Assembly (NCBI GenBank): GCA_905233625.1
Contig: CAJOFJ010000021.1
Span: forward strand, 1-54,571
Length of the DNA stretch: 54,571 bases
From: an uncultured Bacteroidales bacterium
GTDB lineage: Bacteria > Bacteroidota > Bacteroidia > Bacteroidales > WCHB1-69
Reading direction: 5' to 3'
The translations under genes and the position numbers were made by a program. This document shows, piece by piece, positions 8,489-17,108 of the stretch (positions within the stretch are counted from its first letter, which is position 1; the number at the start of each line of letters is the position of its first letter). The notes below the pieces were generated by a model that made no database searches, was not told the DNA's origin, and worked only from the letters and a program-made list of their open reading frames with translations.

Positions 8489-8725
8489 TTATTTGAGGAT
8501 ACCTTTTTCGCTGGCTTCAACGATGCAGTTCCAAATGCCTTTTTTATTGATGTTGCGCATACCTTTAGCGGAAACTTTCAGCACTACATACTCGTCCAAT
8601 TCAGGAACGAAGAATTTCTTGGTGTGCAAATTCGGACGGAATTTTCTTTTCGTCTTGATATTGGAGTGCGATACATTGTTTCCGGTAATCGCTTTTTTTC
8701 CTGTGATTTGGCAAACTCGTGACAT
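8489..8725 (-). CDS. rpmB: 50S ribosomal protein L28
   Basis: The start is taken at MSRVCQITGKK (78 residues), the universal L28 N-terminus. The ORF extends further upstream but overruns the promoter. The family stretch SHSNIKTKRKFRPNLHTKKFF is present and no zinc-binding Cys pairs are seen. L28 is a large-subunit protein needed for 70S assembly. In many Bacteroidota rpmB is followed by rpmG and a DUF4295 gene. Here it is followed directly by a terminator, so it stands alone. Confidence 0.95.
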   Translation of the reverse strand: MSRVCQITGKKAITGNNVSHSNIKTKRKFRPNLHTKKFFVPELDEYVVLKVSAKGMRNINKKGIWNCIVEASEKGILK

Positions 8726-8780
8726 CTTTCCTTTATTTTGAATCCCTGACGGGATATTTTCGTTTTTCAAATTTGGGTTG

Positions 8781-8788
8781 CAAAAATA
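8781..8788 (-). promoter_or_regulatory. Promoter -7 box for rpmB
   Basis: On the minus strand this reads TATTTTTG, 56 bp upstream of the chosen L28 start. It lies inside the longer ORF, which supports the shorter start. Confidence 0.6.
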
Positions 8789-8891
8789 CAAAAATTTTTA
8801 ATACAAAAACATTGACTGATAATTTTTTTCAACATTTACAATTTACGCTATTCACAAGGCATTGTAAATAAAGACGGATTGAAAGTGTTCG

Positions 8892-10778
8892 TTATTTCCC
8901 CTCTGGGATGGTAATAATCATCTCACATTTTGCGCAATCGAAGGTCAATTGGAAGGTATGCCGTCCCGTTTTCAGGTACAAGGGTTCATTCTGTAGAGAC
9001 GCGATTAATCGCGTCTCCACATTACCACATGTTTTATTACCCTTTGATTCTTTCGGACAAGCACCCAATGCATGACGGATGCAGTATTTGCAAGTCATCA
9101 ATATTGAATTCTGTAGAGACGCGCGACCAGGCGTTGCTACATTGGGCGATTCAATTTTCTCGTAGGCATCCTCTATCTGCCCAAATCCCAATTCTTGATA
9201 AAAATCCTTGGCTTTATCGTTCATCACATTGACAGCCTCAGGTAATTGTGACAATGGTAATTTCTGTAGAGACGCACGGCCGTGCGTCTCTACAATATTT
9301 TGCATATTCATCAACATCTCCACAATCTGCCGCCGCCATCCGGCAATAAGCGAATTCGGAAAGAAATACACCTGATTGGTTTTTACCTCAATATTTCTGG
9401 CCTGATAACAAGTATTACCCAATTTCGACAGCTGCGTTTGCAAATTTTGAAGTGCCTGTTCTGGCTTGTCCGCAACTTGTCTATCCTCCTGGATGGGCAG
9501 TTCCACGGTCGTGCCGGCTTCGTCGGTAGCCTGCAACACCAGCTGTCCCTCTTTTTCAAACAATTTGAAATCCAATGCTATGCGTCGCTCCGCACTCTTG
9601 CCTGCCAGCATTTTCTCAAACTGGATGTCATAATTGCGATACAGTTTGCCTCCTATCGAAAGGCCCTCGACAGGCTCATTCCAAAACACCCGCCGACCTT
9701 CCACTTTGTTGACCCGGAAACCGTCAAAATTCCCTTGAGCATCGATAAAACACAGGCCATCACCGTTATGCAGTTCTTTTTCTCCACTATATGTCAATGA
9801 GTTATGGTTCAGCGACTGCACTGTTCCCACAAAAGTCCCCGTGGATTTCGGAGTCGCCAGCTGAACCATCTCCGACCTTTCTCCATTGATGAAATAGGGT
9901 GTTTTATCCCGATGAAATGTTTTTTCGGGATCCGGCTCAAAAAACAGAGTGGTTTTGCCAATGGAGGCCGCTTTATATTCCGGATGACCCTCCAAGATAG
10001 CATCTATACGACGACGATAATAAGCTGTGATGTTTTTCACGTATGAAACGTCCTTCAAGCGGCCTTCGATTTTGAAAGACATAATGCCGGCCTGCATCAT
10101 CGGCAATAGCCAGTCAGAGCGGTCCATGTCCTTCAGCGACAACAGATGACGGTCACGGACAATGGTATTTCCGTCGGCATCGACCAGCGTGTAGGGCAAG
10201 CGACAGAACTGGGCACACTCGCCACGGTTGGCGCTACGGCCACAAGAAGCGTAACTCATGTAACAGCGGCCGCTATAGCTCACACAGAGGGCGCCATGTA
10301 CAAAAGCCTCCAACTCCACATCACAAGCCTGACGTATCTCCTGAATCTGCTGAAGACTCAATTCACGCGCAAGCACAACACGTTGAAATCCAGCATTTTG
10401 CAAAAACATCACTTTTTCAGGAGTCCGGTTATCCATTTGCGTACTGGCATGTAAAGCGATAGGCGGCAAATCCAGTTTCAGCAAACCCATATCCTGCACA
10501 ATCAAAGCATCCACACCCATCTCATAATAGCGCTTCACCTGCCGTTCCGCTTCCGCTAATTCACTGTCTTTCAAAATGGTATTCAACGTAATAAAGACCT
10601 TGGCATGGTATGGATGGGCAAAACGGATCAACTGTTCCAGATCCTCGAAACTATTTCCTGCAGCGGCACGAGCCCCGAAACTCGGTCCCCCGATATACAC
10701 TGCATCCGCCCCATGGGTAATAGCCGCCATGGCGCATTCCATATTTTTCGCCGGTGCCAATAATTCTATTTCAGACAT
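8892..10778 (-). CDS. U32 family peptidase / TrhP-RlhA-like RNA hydroxylation protein
   Basis: The start is at MSEIELLAPAKN (628 residues), with a strong AAGGAGG site 8 nt upstream. It shows the U32 core: APAKNMECAMAAITHGADAVYIGG, then CYMSYASCGRSANRGECAQFCRLPY near 180-205 with the conserved Cys set, then FKIEGRLKDVSYV. Family members TrhP and RlhA hydroxylate tRNA or rRNA bases, while others are called collagenase-like. A C-terminal CKYCIRHALGACPK motif is present. Three palindromic elements are inserted in frame at about residues 495-505, 546-556 and 587-596. It overlaps birA by 13 nt. Confidence 0.9.
   Translation of the reverse strand: MSEIELLAPAKNMECAMAAITHGADAVYIGGPSFGARAAAGNSFEDLEQLIRFAHPYHAKVFITLNTILKDSELAEAERQVKRYYEMGVDALIVQDMGLLKLDLPPIALHASTQMDNRTPEKVMFLQNAGFQRVVLARELSLQQIQEIRQACDVELEAFVHGALCVSYSGRCYMSYASCGRSANRGECAQFCRLPYTLVDADGNTIVRDRHLLSLKDMDRSDWLLPMMQAGIMSFKIEGRLKDVSYVKNITAYYRRRIDAILEGHPEYKAASIGKTTLFFEPDPEKTFHRDKTPYFINGERSEMVQLATPKSTGTFVGTVQSLNHNSLTYSGEKELHNGDGLCFIDAQGNFDGFRVNKVEGRRVFWNEPVEGLSIGGKLYRNYDIQFEKMLAGKSAERRIALDFKLFEKEGQLVLQATDEAGTTVELPIQEDRQVADKPEQALQNLQTQLSKLGNTCYQARNIEVKTNQVYFFPNSLIAGWRRQIVEMLMNMQNIVETHGRASLQKLPLSQLPEAVNVMNDKAKDFYQELGFGQIEDAYEKIESPNVATPGRASLQNSILMTCKYCIRHALGACPKESKGNKTCGNVETRLIASLQNEPLYLKTGRHTFQLTFDCAKCEMIITIPEGK
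8991..9020. repeat. GTAGRGACGC palindrome, copy 1, inside the U32 gene
   Basis: The core 8996-9017 is a perfect 22-bp palindrome. It is read in frame as VETRLIASLQ at about residues 587-596, between the four-Cys motif and the C-terminal strand. Confidence 0.85.
9111..9142. repeat. GTAGRGACGC palindrome, copy 2, inside the U32 gene
   Basis: This is a partly decayed copy in the same orientation and reading frame, giving VATPGRASLQ at about residues 546-556. Confidence 0.75.
9264..9294. repeat. GTAGRGACGC palindrome, copy 3, inside the U32 gene
   Basis: A perfect 30-bp palindrome at 9265-9294. It is read in frame as VETHGRASLQ at about residues 495-505. Confidence 0.85.
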
Positions 10779-11482
10779 AAACGAACCTCCTTCATTCCGC
10801 AACAATAATTTTTACCGGCTTTGTCATGCAGTAAAAGCCGACCGTATTCATCGGTTCCCGTAATCTCTATCTCATACCACGCATATTCCTGATACAGAAA
10901 CAAATTATCCAAATATTCCTGATGGATATTCTGATAATCAGTATTGTCTGAACATTGATACTGTTGGCAGGCAGACACCAAACCCAAGACCAGTTCATGC
11001 ACATCGAAATCCCTGTTGGTCAGCAATTTCAGCGAAGTCGGATTAGGGATATCCGCATCAAAAACAGTCTGGTTGATATTGATACCCACCCCGGCAATGG
11101 TATGCTTGATACGTTCGCCCTCAATATGATGTTCGATCAGGATACCCGCAATTTTCTTCCAATCCACATATATATCATTGGGCCATTTGATTTTCACCCC
11201 ATCGACATACTGCGACAACAAGGTCCTGACCGACAATGCGAAACACTGGTTCAGCACAAACTGCCGTGCGGGAGGATACATGGGGTTGAACAGCATACTC
11301 GCCAACACATTCTGTCCTTTGTCGCTCTGCCAGCGGTTGCTGCCTTGGCCCCTTCCAGCGGACTGGAAAGCGGCAGCCACGCAAAAATAGTCAGGCAGTT
11401 CAGCGTTTTCTGCCAGCAGCTCCTTCAGTTTCTTGTTGGTGGAGTCTATGGTATCGATGAAAAAAGGGTTTTCTAAAATCAT
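10766..11482 (-). CDS. birA: Biotin--[acetyl-CoA-carboxylase] ligase, single-domain form
   Basis: The protein has 238 residues. The biotin/ATP loop is SAGRGQGSNRW (residues 41-51), followed by KWPNDIYVDWKKIAGILIE (about 98-117) and AGVGININQT. It makes biotinyl-AMP and attaches biotin to carboxylase carrier domains in the cytoplasm. It lacks the N-terminal helix-turn-helix of E. coli BirA, so it cannot act as the bio-operon repressor. Its last codons overlap the start of the U32 gene by 13 nt, indicating translational coupling. Confidence 0.95.
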   Translation of the reverse strand: MILENPFFIDTIDSTNKKLKELLAENAELPDYFCVAAAFQSAGRGQGSNRWQSDKGQNVLASMLFNPMYPPARQFVLNQCFALSVRTLLSQYVDGVKIKWPNDIYVDWKKIAGILIEHHIEGERIKHTIAGVGININQTVFDADIPNPTSLKLLTNRDFDVHELVLGLVSACQQYQCSDNTDYQNIHQEYLDNLFLYQEYAWYEIEITGTDEYGRLLLHDKAGKNYCCGMKEVRLCLK

Positions 11483-11503
11483 GTGGCAAAGGATTTTTTC
11501 TTA

Positions 11504-12370
11504 CTATATAAATATCCTTGTATTCTTCTTGTATTCAGCGTATTCCGCTTTGTTTTGAAGCTGGCGCTTCTCCATCAAGGGAATGCTGATAAAGCAGAAC
11601 ATGCAAGTGTTCAGTAACGCTCCGATTAGCCACCACCAATTCTGATCCACGTCGGGCGTGACAGACAGAAACATGAAATACACACCCCACCACATCATGA
11701 TTTCCCCCAGATAGTTGGGATGGCGGCCGTGTTTCCACAAACCCACATTGCACACCCTGCCTCGCTTTTCCCGGATGAAACGGTGTATCTGCTGGTCGGA
11801 AATGAATTGCAAAGTGGCACTGCCCAGACACAGCATACAGGACAGCACAGTGAAAATATTGGCATCTGCCCCAATTTCTATCAACTTGAAGCCGGGAATC
11901 ATCACCATGAACACCACCAAAGTGGGCATCATATTCAGTCCAAAAAAATTAATCAACTGAAACACAAAAGGATGCTGACTTTTTCTATACTTGGTGTATC
12001 GCCAATCCTCCGCATTGAGATTCTTGAAAGTATAGGCCCAGTTGCCTGTCAAGCGGATGCCCCAAACCCAGACCGCCAGCAGTAACAAAATAGTGGCACT
12101 GCTACAACTTTGCTGGCCGACAGCCCAGGCAGTGAGCATGACCGGCGGGGCCACACTCCAGTAGGGGTCATAAACAGAGACATTTTTGAATACAAGTCCA
12201 AATGCCCATACAAAAACAGTGGCGACCACATCGGCCACCAACAGTCGCCACAGATAGTGCCACTCCGCCATGCAGGGAAGCTGATATACGGCATAGCCAA
12301 CAAAAAACGCGGCGATATAGATGATTGCAATGATAAGGAAACTGGCTACTCTGAACTCTTTGATGGACAT
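11504..12370 (-). CDS. DUF1295 / steroid 5-alpha-reductase-like membrane protein
   Basis: The start is taken at MSIKEFRVASF (288 residues), with AAAGAG 8 nt upstream. The longer frame begins inside the promoter. It has about six membrane segments and the signature GRHPNYLGEIMMWWGVYFMF near the C-terminus, shared by DUF1295 proteins, sterol reductases and isoprenylcysteine methyltransferases. The exact reaction is unknown. It has the NYKTKYRK-like cytosolic loop (DWRYTKYRKSQHP) typical of DUF1295. It ends 21 nt upstream of birA on the same strand and may be co-transcribed. Confidence 0.88.
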   Translation of the reverse strand: MSIKEFRVASFLIIAIIYIAAFFVGYAVYQLPCMAEWHYLWRLLVADVVATVFVWAFGLVFKNVSVYDPYWSVAPPVMLTAWAVGQQSCSSATILLLLAVWVWGIRLTGNWAYTFKNLNAEDWRYTKYRKSQHPFVFQLINFFGLNMMPTLVVFMVMIPGFKLIEIGADANIFTVLSCMLCLGSATLQFISDQQIHRFIREKRGRVCNVGLWKHGRHPNYLGEIMMWWGVYFMFLSVTPDVDQNWWWLIGALLNTCMFCFISIPLMEKRQLQNKAEYAEYKKNTRIFI

Positions 12371-12420
12371 AATGATATCTCTTTGAATTACAATTGTTTT
12401 TTTATTGCTTAAAAAGCGGG

Positions 12421-12428
12421 CAAAAGTA
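12421..12428 (-). promoter_or_regulatory. Promoter -7 box for the DUF1295 gene
   Basis: On the minus strand this reads TACTTTTG, 51 bp upstream of the chosen start. Confidence 0.5.
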
Positions 12429-12502
12429 CAATTTTTTTTCATTCTACGTCTGCAGAAAAAACTTTCACATTGCTAATTAGCTGATTTGCTCATTATTTTT
12501 CG

Positions 12503-12510
12503 TATTTTTG
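12503..12510 (+). promoter_or_regulatory. Promoter -7 box for sufE
   Basis: TATTTTTG lies 20 bp before the SufE start codon. It supports the internal start over the longer frame beginning at 12486. Confidence 0.6.
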
Positions 12511-12530
12511 CATTTTATATCCAGAAAATT

Positions 12531-12956
12531 ATGGCACAGACATTACAGGAAGCTGAACAGCAGATTATCGAAGAATTTGAGATTTTTGACGACTGGTTGG
12601 ACAAATACAACTATATCATTGAGTTAGGCAAGGAATTGCCACTGATTGACGAGCAGTACAAGACTGAACAATACCTGATTTCGGGCTGCCAGTCGCAGGT
12701 ATGGCTGCATGCCGATTATCGTGACGGCCTGATTTATTTCACCGCCGACAGCGACGCCATCATCACCAAGGGCATCATCAACCTGCTGATCCGTGTGCTG
12801 TCGGGCCGCACCCCGCAGGAAATCCTGGACTGCAACTTGGAATACATCGACCAGATCGGACTGAAAGAGCATCTTTCGCCCACCCGCTCCAACGGACTTG
12901 TTTCGATGATCAAGCAGATTAAGATATACGCATTAGCATTCAGTCAGAAAAGTTGA
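12531..12956 (+). CDS. sufE: SufE family iron-sulfur assembly protein
   Basis: The start at MAQTLQEAEQ gives 141 residues, the usual SufE length. The sulfur-accepting Cys is C53 in LISGCQSQVW, and the C-terminal SNGLVSMIKQIK helix is typical. SufE takes persulfide sulfur from the SufS desulfurase and enhances Fe-S cluster building on SufBCD in the cytoplasm. No other suf genes are in the window. Confidence 0.95.
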   Translation: MAQTLQEAEQQIIEEFEIFDDWLDKYNYIIELGKELPLIDEQYKTEQYLISGCQSQVWLHADYRDGLIYFTADSDAIITKGIINLLIRVLSGRTPQEILDCNLEYIDQIGLKEHLSPTRSNGLVSMIKQIKIYALAFSQKS

Positions 12957-13084
12957 ACATCAGGTTTCAGTGATCAGGGGTCAGGGGTCAGTGATATCGT
13001 ATGGCCTCGATAGGGGCAAAAGAATATAGGCGAGGTTGAAATTCCCGTATTAGAATATAAAAAACCGTATTAAATTACATTATT
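12957..13084. repeat. Short tandem GGGGTCA tract between sufE and the PfkB kinase
   Basis: Around 12964-12993 the motif TCAGGGG is repeated next to related CAGTGAT units. Tracts of this near-direct-repeat type recur at 38120-38160 and 43980-44035. No other signal is seen in this gap. Confidence 0.5.
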
Positions 13085-14053
13085 ATGGCAAAAATCGTAG
13101 GCATCGGAAACGCATTGGTTGACGTAATTGTAAGACTTGAAAACGAGGATCTGTTAAAACAATTCGCTTTGGAGAAAGGCGGAATGGAAATGATTGACAG
13201 CGAGAGGAAAAGAGTGATTCACTCGGCCATCAAAGACCAACCTCAAACCTCCGCCACAGGAGGCTCCACCTCCAACACCATCCACGGACTGGCTCGTTTG
13301 GGCATCGATGCCGGCTATATCGGAAAAGTCAGCAACGACGAACCCGGCCGCTTCTTCCAAGAAGAGATGCAACGCTACCATGTGACACCGCATCTCTTAT
13401 ATTCTGACATTGACACAGGCATTGCCACTACTTTCATGACTCCCGATGCCGAACGCACTTTTGCCACTTATCTCGGTGCTGCCGCCACCATGACCGCCAA
13501 TGAACTGAATCCCGAAGTATTCAAAGATTACGACTATTTGTACATAGAAGGATATTTGATTTATAATCACGAACTTATCCACAAACTCTGCCAAATTGCG
13601 AAAGACTGCAAGCTAAAAGTAGCCATGGACTTCGGCAGCTATAATCTGGTGGAAGAACAGCGTGATTTCCTCAAAGACCTGCTCAAAAACCATATTGATA
13701 TCATTTTTGCCAATCAAGAAGAAGCCAAAGCTTTTACTGGCAAAGACGACGAAGAGGCCTTGAACATCCTTTCAGAATACTGTCCTATTGCCATTGTCAA
13801 ATTAGGTGCTCAAGGTTCCATCGTACGCATGAATGGAAAAACCACAATGATTCCTCCGCAAGATGCAAAGCGTATTGACACCAACGGTGCAGGCGACATT
13901 TATGCAGCCGGCTTTATGTATGGTTTGATGAAAGGATATAATACTGAACGCTGCGGCTTTATCGCCACACGTTTGTCCTCCGCCATTATCGAGACAGTTG
14001 GCGCCAAACTTACGGATGCCCAATGGGAAAATTTACTCCCCGAGGTCCTTTAG
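13085..14053 (+). CDS. PfkB family carbohydrate kinase, adenosine kinase-like
   Basis: The protein has 322 residues. The substrate-side motif is TGGSTSNTIHGLARLG near residue 58, and the catalytic and anion-hole motif is DTNGAGDIYAAGFMYG near 260, whose Asp is the general base. The order of these motifs and the MVGIGNALVDV-like start fit bacterial adenosine/ribokinase-type PfkB enzymes, which phosphorylate a nucleoside or sugar hydroxyl with ATP. Adenosine is the most likely substrate. The last 21 nt overlap the 3' end of the convergent CinA-C gene. Confidence 0.85.
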   Translation: MAKIVGIGNALVDVIVRLENEDLLKQFALEKGGMEMIDSERKRVIHSAIKDQPQTSATGGSTSNTIHGLARLGIDAGYIGKVSNDEPGRFFQEEMQRYHVTPHLLYSDIDTGIATTFMTPDAERTFATYLGAAATMTANELNPEVFKDYDYLYIEGYLIYNHELIHKLCQIAKDCKLKVAMDFGSYNLVEEQRDFLKDLLKNHIDIIFANQEEAKAFTGKDDEEALNILSEYCPIAIVKLGAQGSIVRMNGKTTMIPPQDAKRIDTNGAGDIYAAGFMYGLMKGYNTERCGFIATRLSSAIIETVGAKLTDAQWENLLPEVL

Positions 14054-14500
14054 CAACTCCTCTTTCAGCATCTGCAAGGCGGTCTCCGCTGCCTTGTGAA
14101 TTATCTCCACTCGGCTCAGATTCGGATCGAAGTGGTGCAATTGTGTGGCCACACAAATCCATACCGTCCCTACGGGTTTTTCCTCTGAGCCGCCACCAGG
14201 ACCTGCAATACCGGAAGTGGCAATACTATAGTCCACATCAAATAAGCCCATCGTGTTGATGGCCATATCGTTGACCACGAATTCACTGACAGCACCGTGT
14301 TTTTTCAGGTTCAGCTCCCGCACATTCAGCACCGAACGTTTTATCTCATTAGAATAAGAGACCACAGCACCTTTGAAAAATTCAGAGCTACCTGGAACCG
14401 AAGTGATCAAATGCGAAAGATAACCACCTGTGCAGCTTTCCGCCACTGCCAATGTTTTTTTGTTCTTGAAGAATAATTCGGCTATTTCGTTTTGTATCAT
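14033..14500 (-). CDS. pncC: CinA C-terminal domain protein, nicotinamide-nucleotide amidohydrolase
   Basis: The protein has 155 residues and is a stand-alone CinA-C domain. It carries the family motifs AESCTGGYLSHLITSVPGSS near residue 18, GAVVSYSNEIKRSVL and TSGIAGPGGGSEEKPVGTVW near 95-115. Such proteins deamidate nicotinamide mononucleotide to recycle pyridine nucleotides. It converges on the PfkB gene with a 21-bp coding overlap. Its own promoter probably lies in the short AT-rich gap at 14501-14555. Confidence 0.92.
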   Translation of the reverse strand: MIQNEIAELFFKNKKTLAVAESCTGGYLSHLITSVPGSSEFFKGAVVSYSNEIKRSVLNVRELNLKKHGAVSEFVVNDMAINTMGLFDVDYSIATSGIAGPGGGSEEKPVGTVWICVATQLHHFDPNLSRVEIIHKAAETALQMLKEELLKDLGE

Positions 14501-14524
14501 TTTATTGTCAATTTTTCATTTCAC

Positions 14525-14550
14525 GATAGAGACACAATGCACCTCTACAT
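14525..14550. repeat. Degenerate GTAGRGACGC palindrome, copy 4
   Basis: GATAGAGACACAATGCACCTC resembles the family with several mismatches. It sits between the CinA-C gene and the acyl-CoA synthetase. Confidence 0.4.
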
Positions 14551-14555
14551 TAGCA

Positions 14556-16335
14556 TTATTGTTGCTCTTTTGCAGTGTCTTTGTTATCCAATGTCTTTTT
14601 CTCCGGCACCTCCAAACTTTTGTCTTTCAGCGCTTCTTTGGGCATGTCTTCCTTAGCGATTTCCGCCGCCTCATCAATCTCTTCCTGATGATCCTTATAT
14701 TTGAAACGACGGATTTTCTGGGTAGCAGTCTTTTCAAAAGGTTCCTTCATGGCCTCCACCTTGTTGATTTTTGAATTTTTTCCAACCGTCCTGTTGACAA
14801 ATTCCAATACGGATTTCTTCAAGGCTTCAGCCTTCTCAAACCATTGGTCTTCAGTCTCTTGATTCCAATTCAACAAGTTATCATCGAACTTGACCATAGC
14901 TACCAGCTCGCCATTTTTCTCCAACACCAGCGATTCATCCACACCAGCCATATTGTTAATCACCATCTCAATCTCCTCAGGATAGATATTCTCACCCGAA
15001 GGACCCAAAATCGTGTTGTTCAAACGACCTTTGATGTAATAATAACCATCTTTATCCACGGTTGCTATGTCGTTGGTGCGGAACCAGCCCTCCTCGTCCA
15101 GTACCTGAACGGTACGCTCCGGGTCTTTGTAGTAGCCCAGCATCACATTGTCGCCGCGGCACACAATCTCTTTTCGGATCCATATTGTCAAGGCGGATAT
15201 CCACTTTGTACGAAGCCACACCAATGGAACCCAAACGTTTCCGCTTGTTAACCAACACATTGCACACCAGCGGAGCGGTTTCTGTAAGACCATAGCCCAC
15301 GGCGTACGGGAAACGGCATTTGATCAGGAACTCTTCCACCTTGAGATCCATTTTGGAACCGCCTACGCCAAAGAAGCGTAACTTGCCACCGAAAGTTTTC
15401 ACCAATTTCTTGCCAATGAGCCAGTACAAAACTCTGGGCAAATGTTGGTCCATCCATTTGAGTACACGGCTCTTCTCGATAGTAGGAACGATGCTGTTGT
15501 GATATACTTTCTCGATAATCAGCGGCACCGACAGCATGACGGTAGGTTTCACCTTTTGCATAGCTGGTAAGAGGATAGAAGGTGTGGGAGGTTTGGAAAT
15601 GTAATAGCAGCAGGCCCCAACATACATGGAATAGAAGCTGGACACACACATTTCGTAGGCATGCGACATTGGCAGAATAGACAGAAAACGGTCGTTCTTG
15701 AAGCAGGGCTGCGCCTTAAACGAGGCCACCAGATTGTGGCAGATATTCCTATGACTTAGCATCACTCCCTTGGCCTTTCCAGTAGTGCCAGAGGTATAAA
15801 TGATCGTCGCCAAATCATCGGGTTGCGGATCCTTGATCCAGCCGTCGCAGCGGAAATCCTCTTTTCGGCATTTGATAAACTCCAGCGTTTCAATATCCAC
15901 CACCAAGGTCAGCTTGTCGATACATTCCTGACTGAGTTTGTACAGCAAACGCTTGGAGATAAAAATCACTTTGCTTTCCGAATGGGTCAGAATATTGGTC
16001 ACCTCTTTTTCGGAACTGTCAGGCAGAATCGGCACCGACACACGCCCGTATGCGGTGGTGGCAAAGAATGCCAAGGTCCAGTTGGGCATATTCTGCGACA
16101 GGATGGCCACACGGTCACCTGCCGAAATGCCGAAGCGTGACAACCTGGTTGACAGCATGTTACACTTCTCTTTGAAACTGCTGTAGGTATATTTCTGTCC
16201 ACCATCCACAAACTGTGCCATCACACGATCCCAATAGACCGTGGTGGTGTATTTGAAGACTTTGTTAAGGGTGGTGCAATAGGTTTCTCTGTGACTATTC
16301 CTAACTTTATAAGGACTCTTCGTTTTCTTGCTCAT
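14556..16335 (-). pseudogene. Long-chain acyl-CoA synthetase (AMP-forming), split by a one-base frameshift
   Basis: Two overlapping frames together make one AMP-binding enzyme of about 590 residues. The upstream part (start 16335) has the P-loop-like IIYTSGTTGKAKGVMLSH near 190 and YGLTETAPLVCN near 355. It then runs out of homology after RLDNMDPK. The downstream frame continues with EIVCRGDNVMLGYYKDPE, GWFRTNDIATVDKDGYYYIKGR and the C-terminal lid. The switch is at an A4 run (T4 on the plus strand, 15171-15174), so one extra A explains it. The tail is highly charged. The enzyme would activate fatty acids with CoA. Genuine decay, an assembly error and a slippery site cannot be told apart here. 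Confidence 0.85.
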
Positions 16336-16366
16336 ATATAATCATCAATGGGTTATATAATTTTCT

Positions 16367-16906
16367 TTATGTCTGATAATGTTCCTGTATGCGTTTCATA
16401 TCGGCGGCTGGGTCATCGGTCAATTCCCATTTCTGACCCACGGTAATTTCCTTGCGACCCCAATCGTAATAGCCGACATAAACGCTGGCGCCTGTTTCAC
16501 GGGCAATCAAGTGGAAGCCCGTTTTCCATTTTTTCACCGGCTTACGGGTGCCTTCCGGGGCGATAGCCAGATGGAAGAACTCATTCTCATTGAAAGTCTT
16601 GATAATGCTTTTCACCGTAGCGGCGGCATTACGCCGATCAACAGGCACACCGCCAAAAGCGCGCAAAATGGGACCCAGCGGCCAGAAGAAAAACTCCTTC
16701 TTAATCATGATATGCGCCATGACGCCATACTGGGCATAAAACAGGTAACAGATAGGGAAATCCATCATGGACGTATGCGGAACACCCAGCACAATAGCCT
16801 TGTTTCCCTCCATGATGCCGCCGACGCTGGTCCAACCGAGTTTCCGCAGCAGAAAACCGCAGAATTTTGCCCATCTTTTACCAACAGTATTCTTTATTTT
16901 TGCCAT
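16367..16906 (-). CDS. plsC: PlsC-like acyltransferase (1-acyl-sn-glycerol-3-phosphate acyltransferase family)
   Basis: The protein has 179 residues, short for the family. It has the catalytic HX4D motif HTSMMD (H44, D49) and the glycerol-phosphate-binding APEGTRKPVKKWKTGF near 135, with GGVPVDRR between them. It transfers an acyl group to a lysophospholipid or a related alcohol at the membrane face. It lies 31 nt upstream of the acyl-CoA synthetase on the same strand, and the two probably form a lipid operon. Confidence 0.9.
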   Translation of the reverse strand: MAKIKNTVGKRWAKFCGFLLRKLGWTSVGGIMEGNKAIVLGVPHTSMMDFPICYLFYAQYGVMAHIMIKKEFFFWPLGPILRAFGGVPVDRRNAAATVKSIIKTFNENEFFHLAIAPEGTRKPVKKWKTGFHLIARETGASVYVGYYDWGRKEITVGQKWELTDDPAADMKRIQEHYQT

Positions 16907-17019
16907 TTTTATCCGTATCTTACCGCTTCAAAATTTACATATCTTATTGTTTATCAAATATTTATAATAAACACATATTCTTCTCACCTCCATTCCGTCC
17001 TTCATAAATTTTGAAGCCG

Positions 17020-17027
17020 CAAAGGTA
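17020..17027 (-). promoter_or_regulatory. Promoter -7 box for plsC
   Basis: On the minus strand this reads TACCTTTG, about 113 bp upstream of plsC, preceded by an A/T tract. The leader would be about 105 nt. Confidence 0.5.
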
Positions 17028-17108
17028 CTATTTTTTTTGAAATATAACATTCTTTAACTTTTTGAGCTCACAACTACCGCATGATTTTTCCAATTTGTAG
17101 TTGATCTC

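Noticed and set aside
15160-15190. Programmed frameshift in the acyl-CoA synthetase
   Set aside because: There is no slippery heptamer with a following hairpin, and the family is not known for frameshifting. Decay or an assembly error is simpler.
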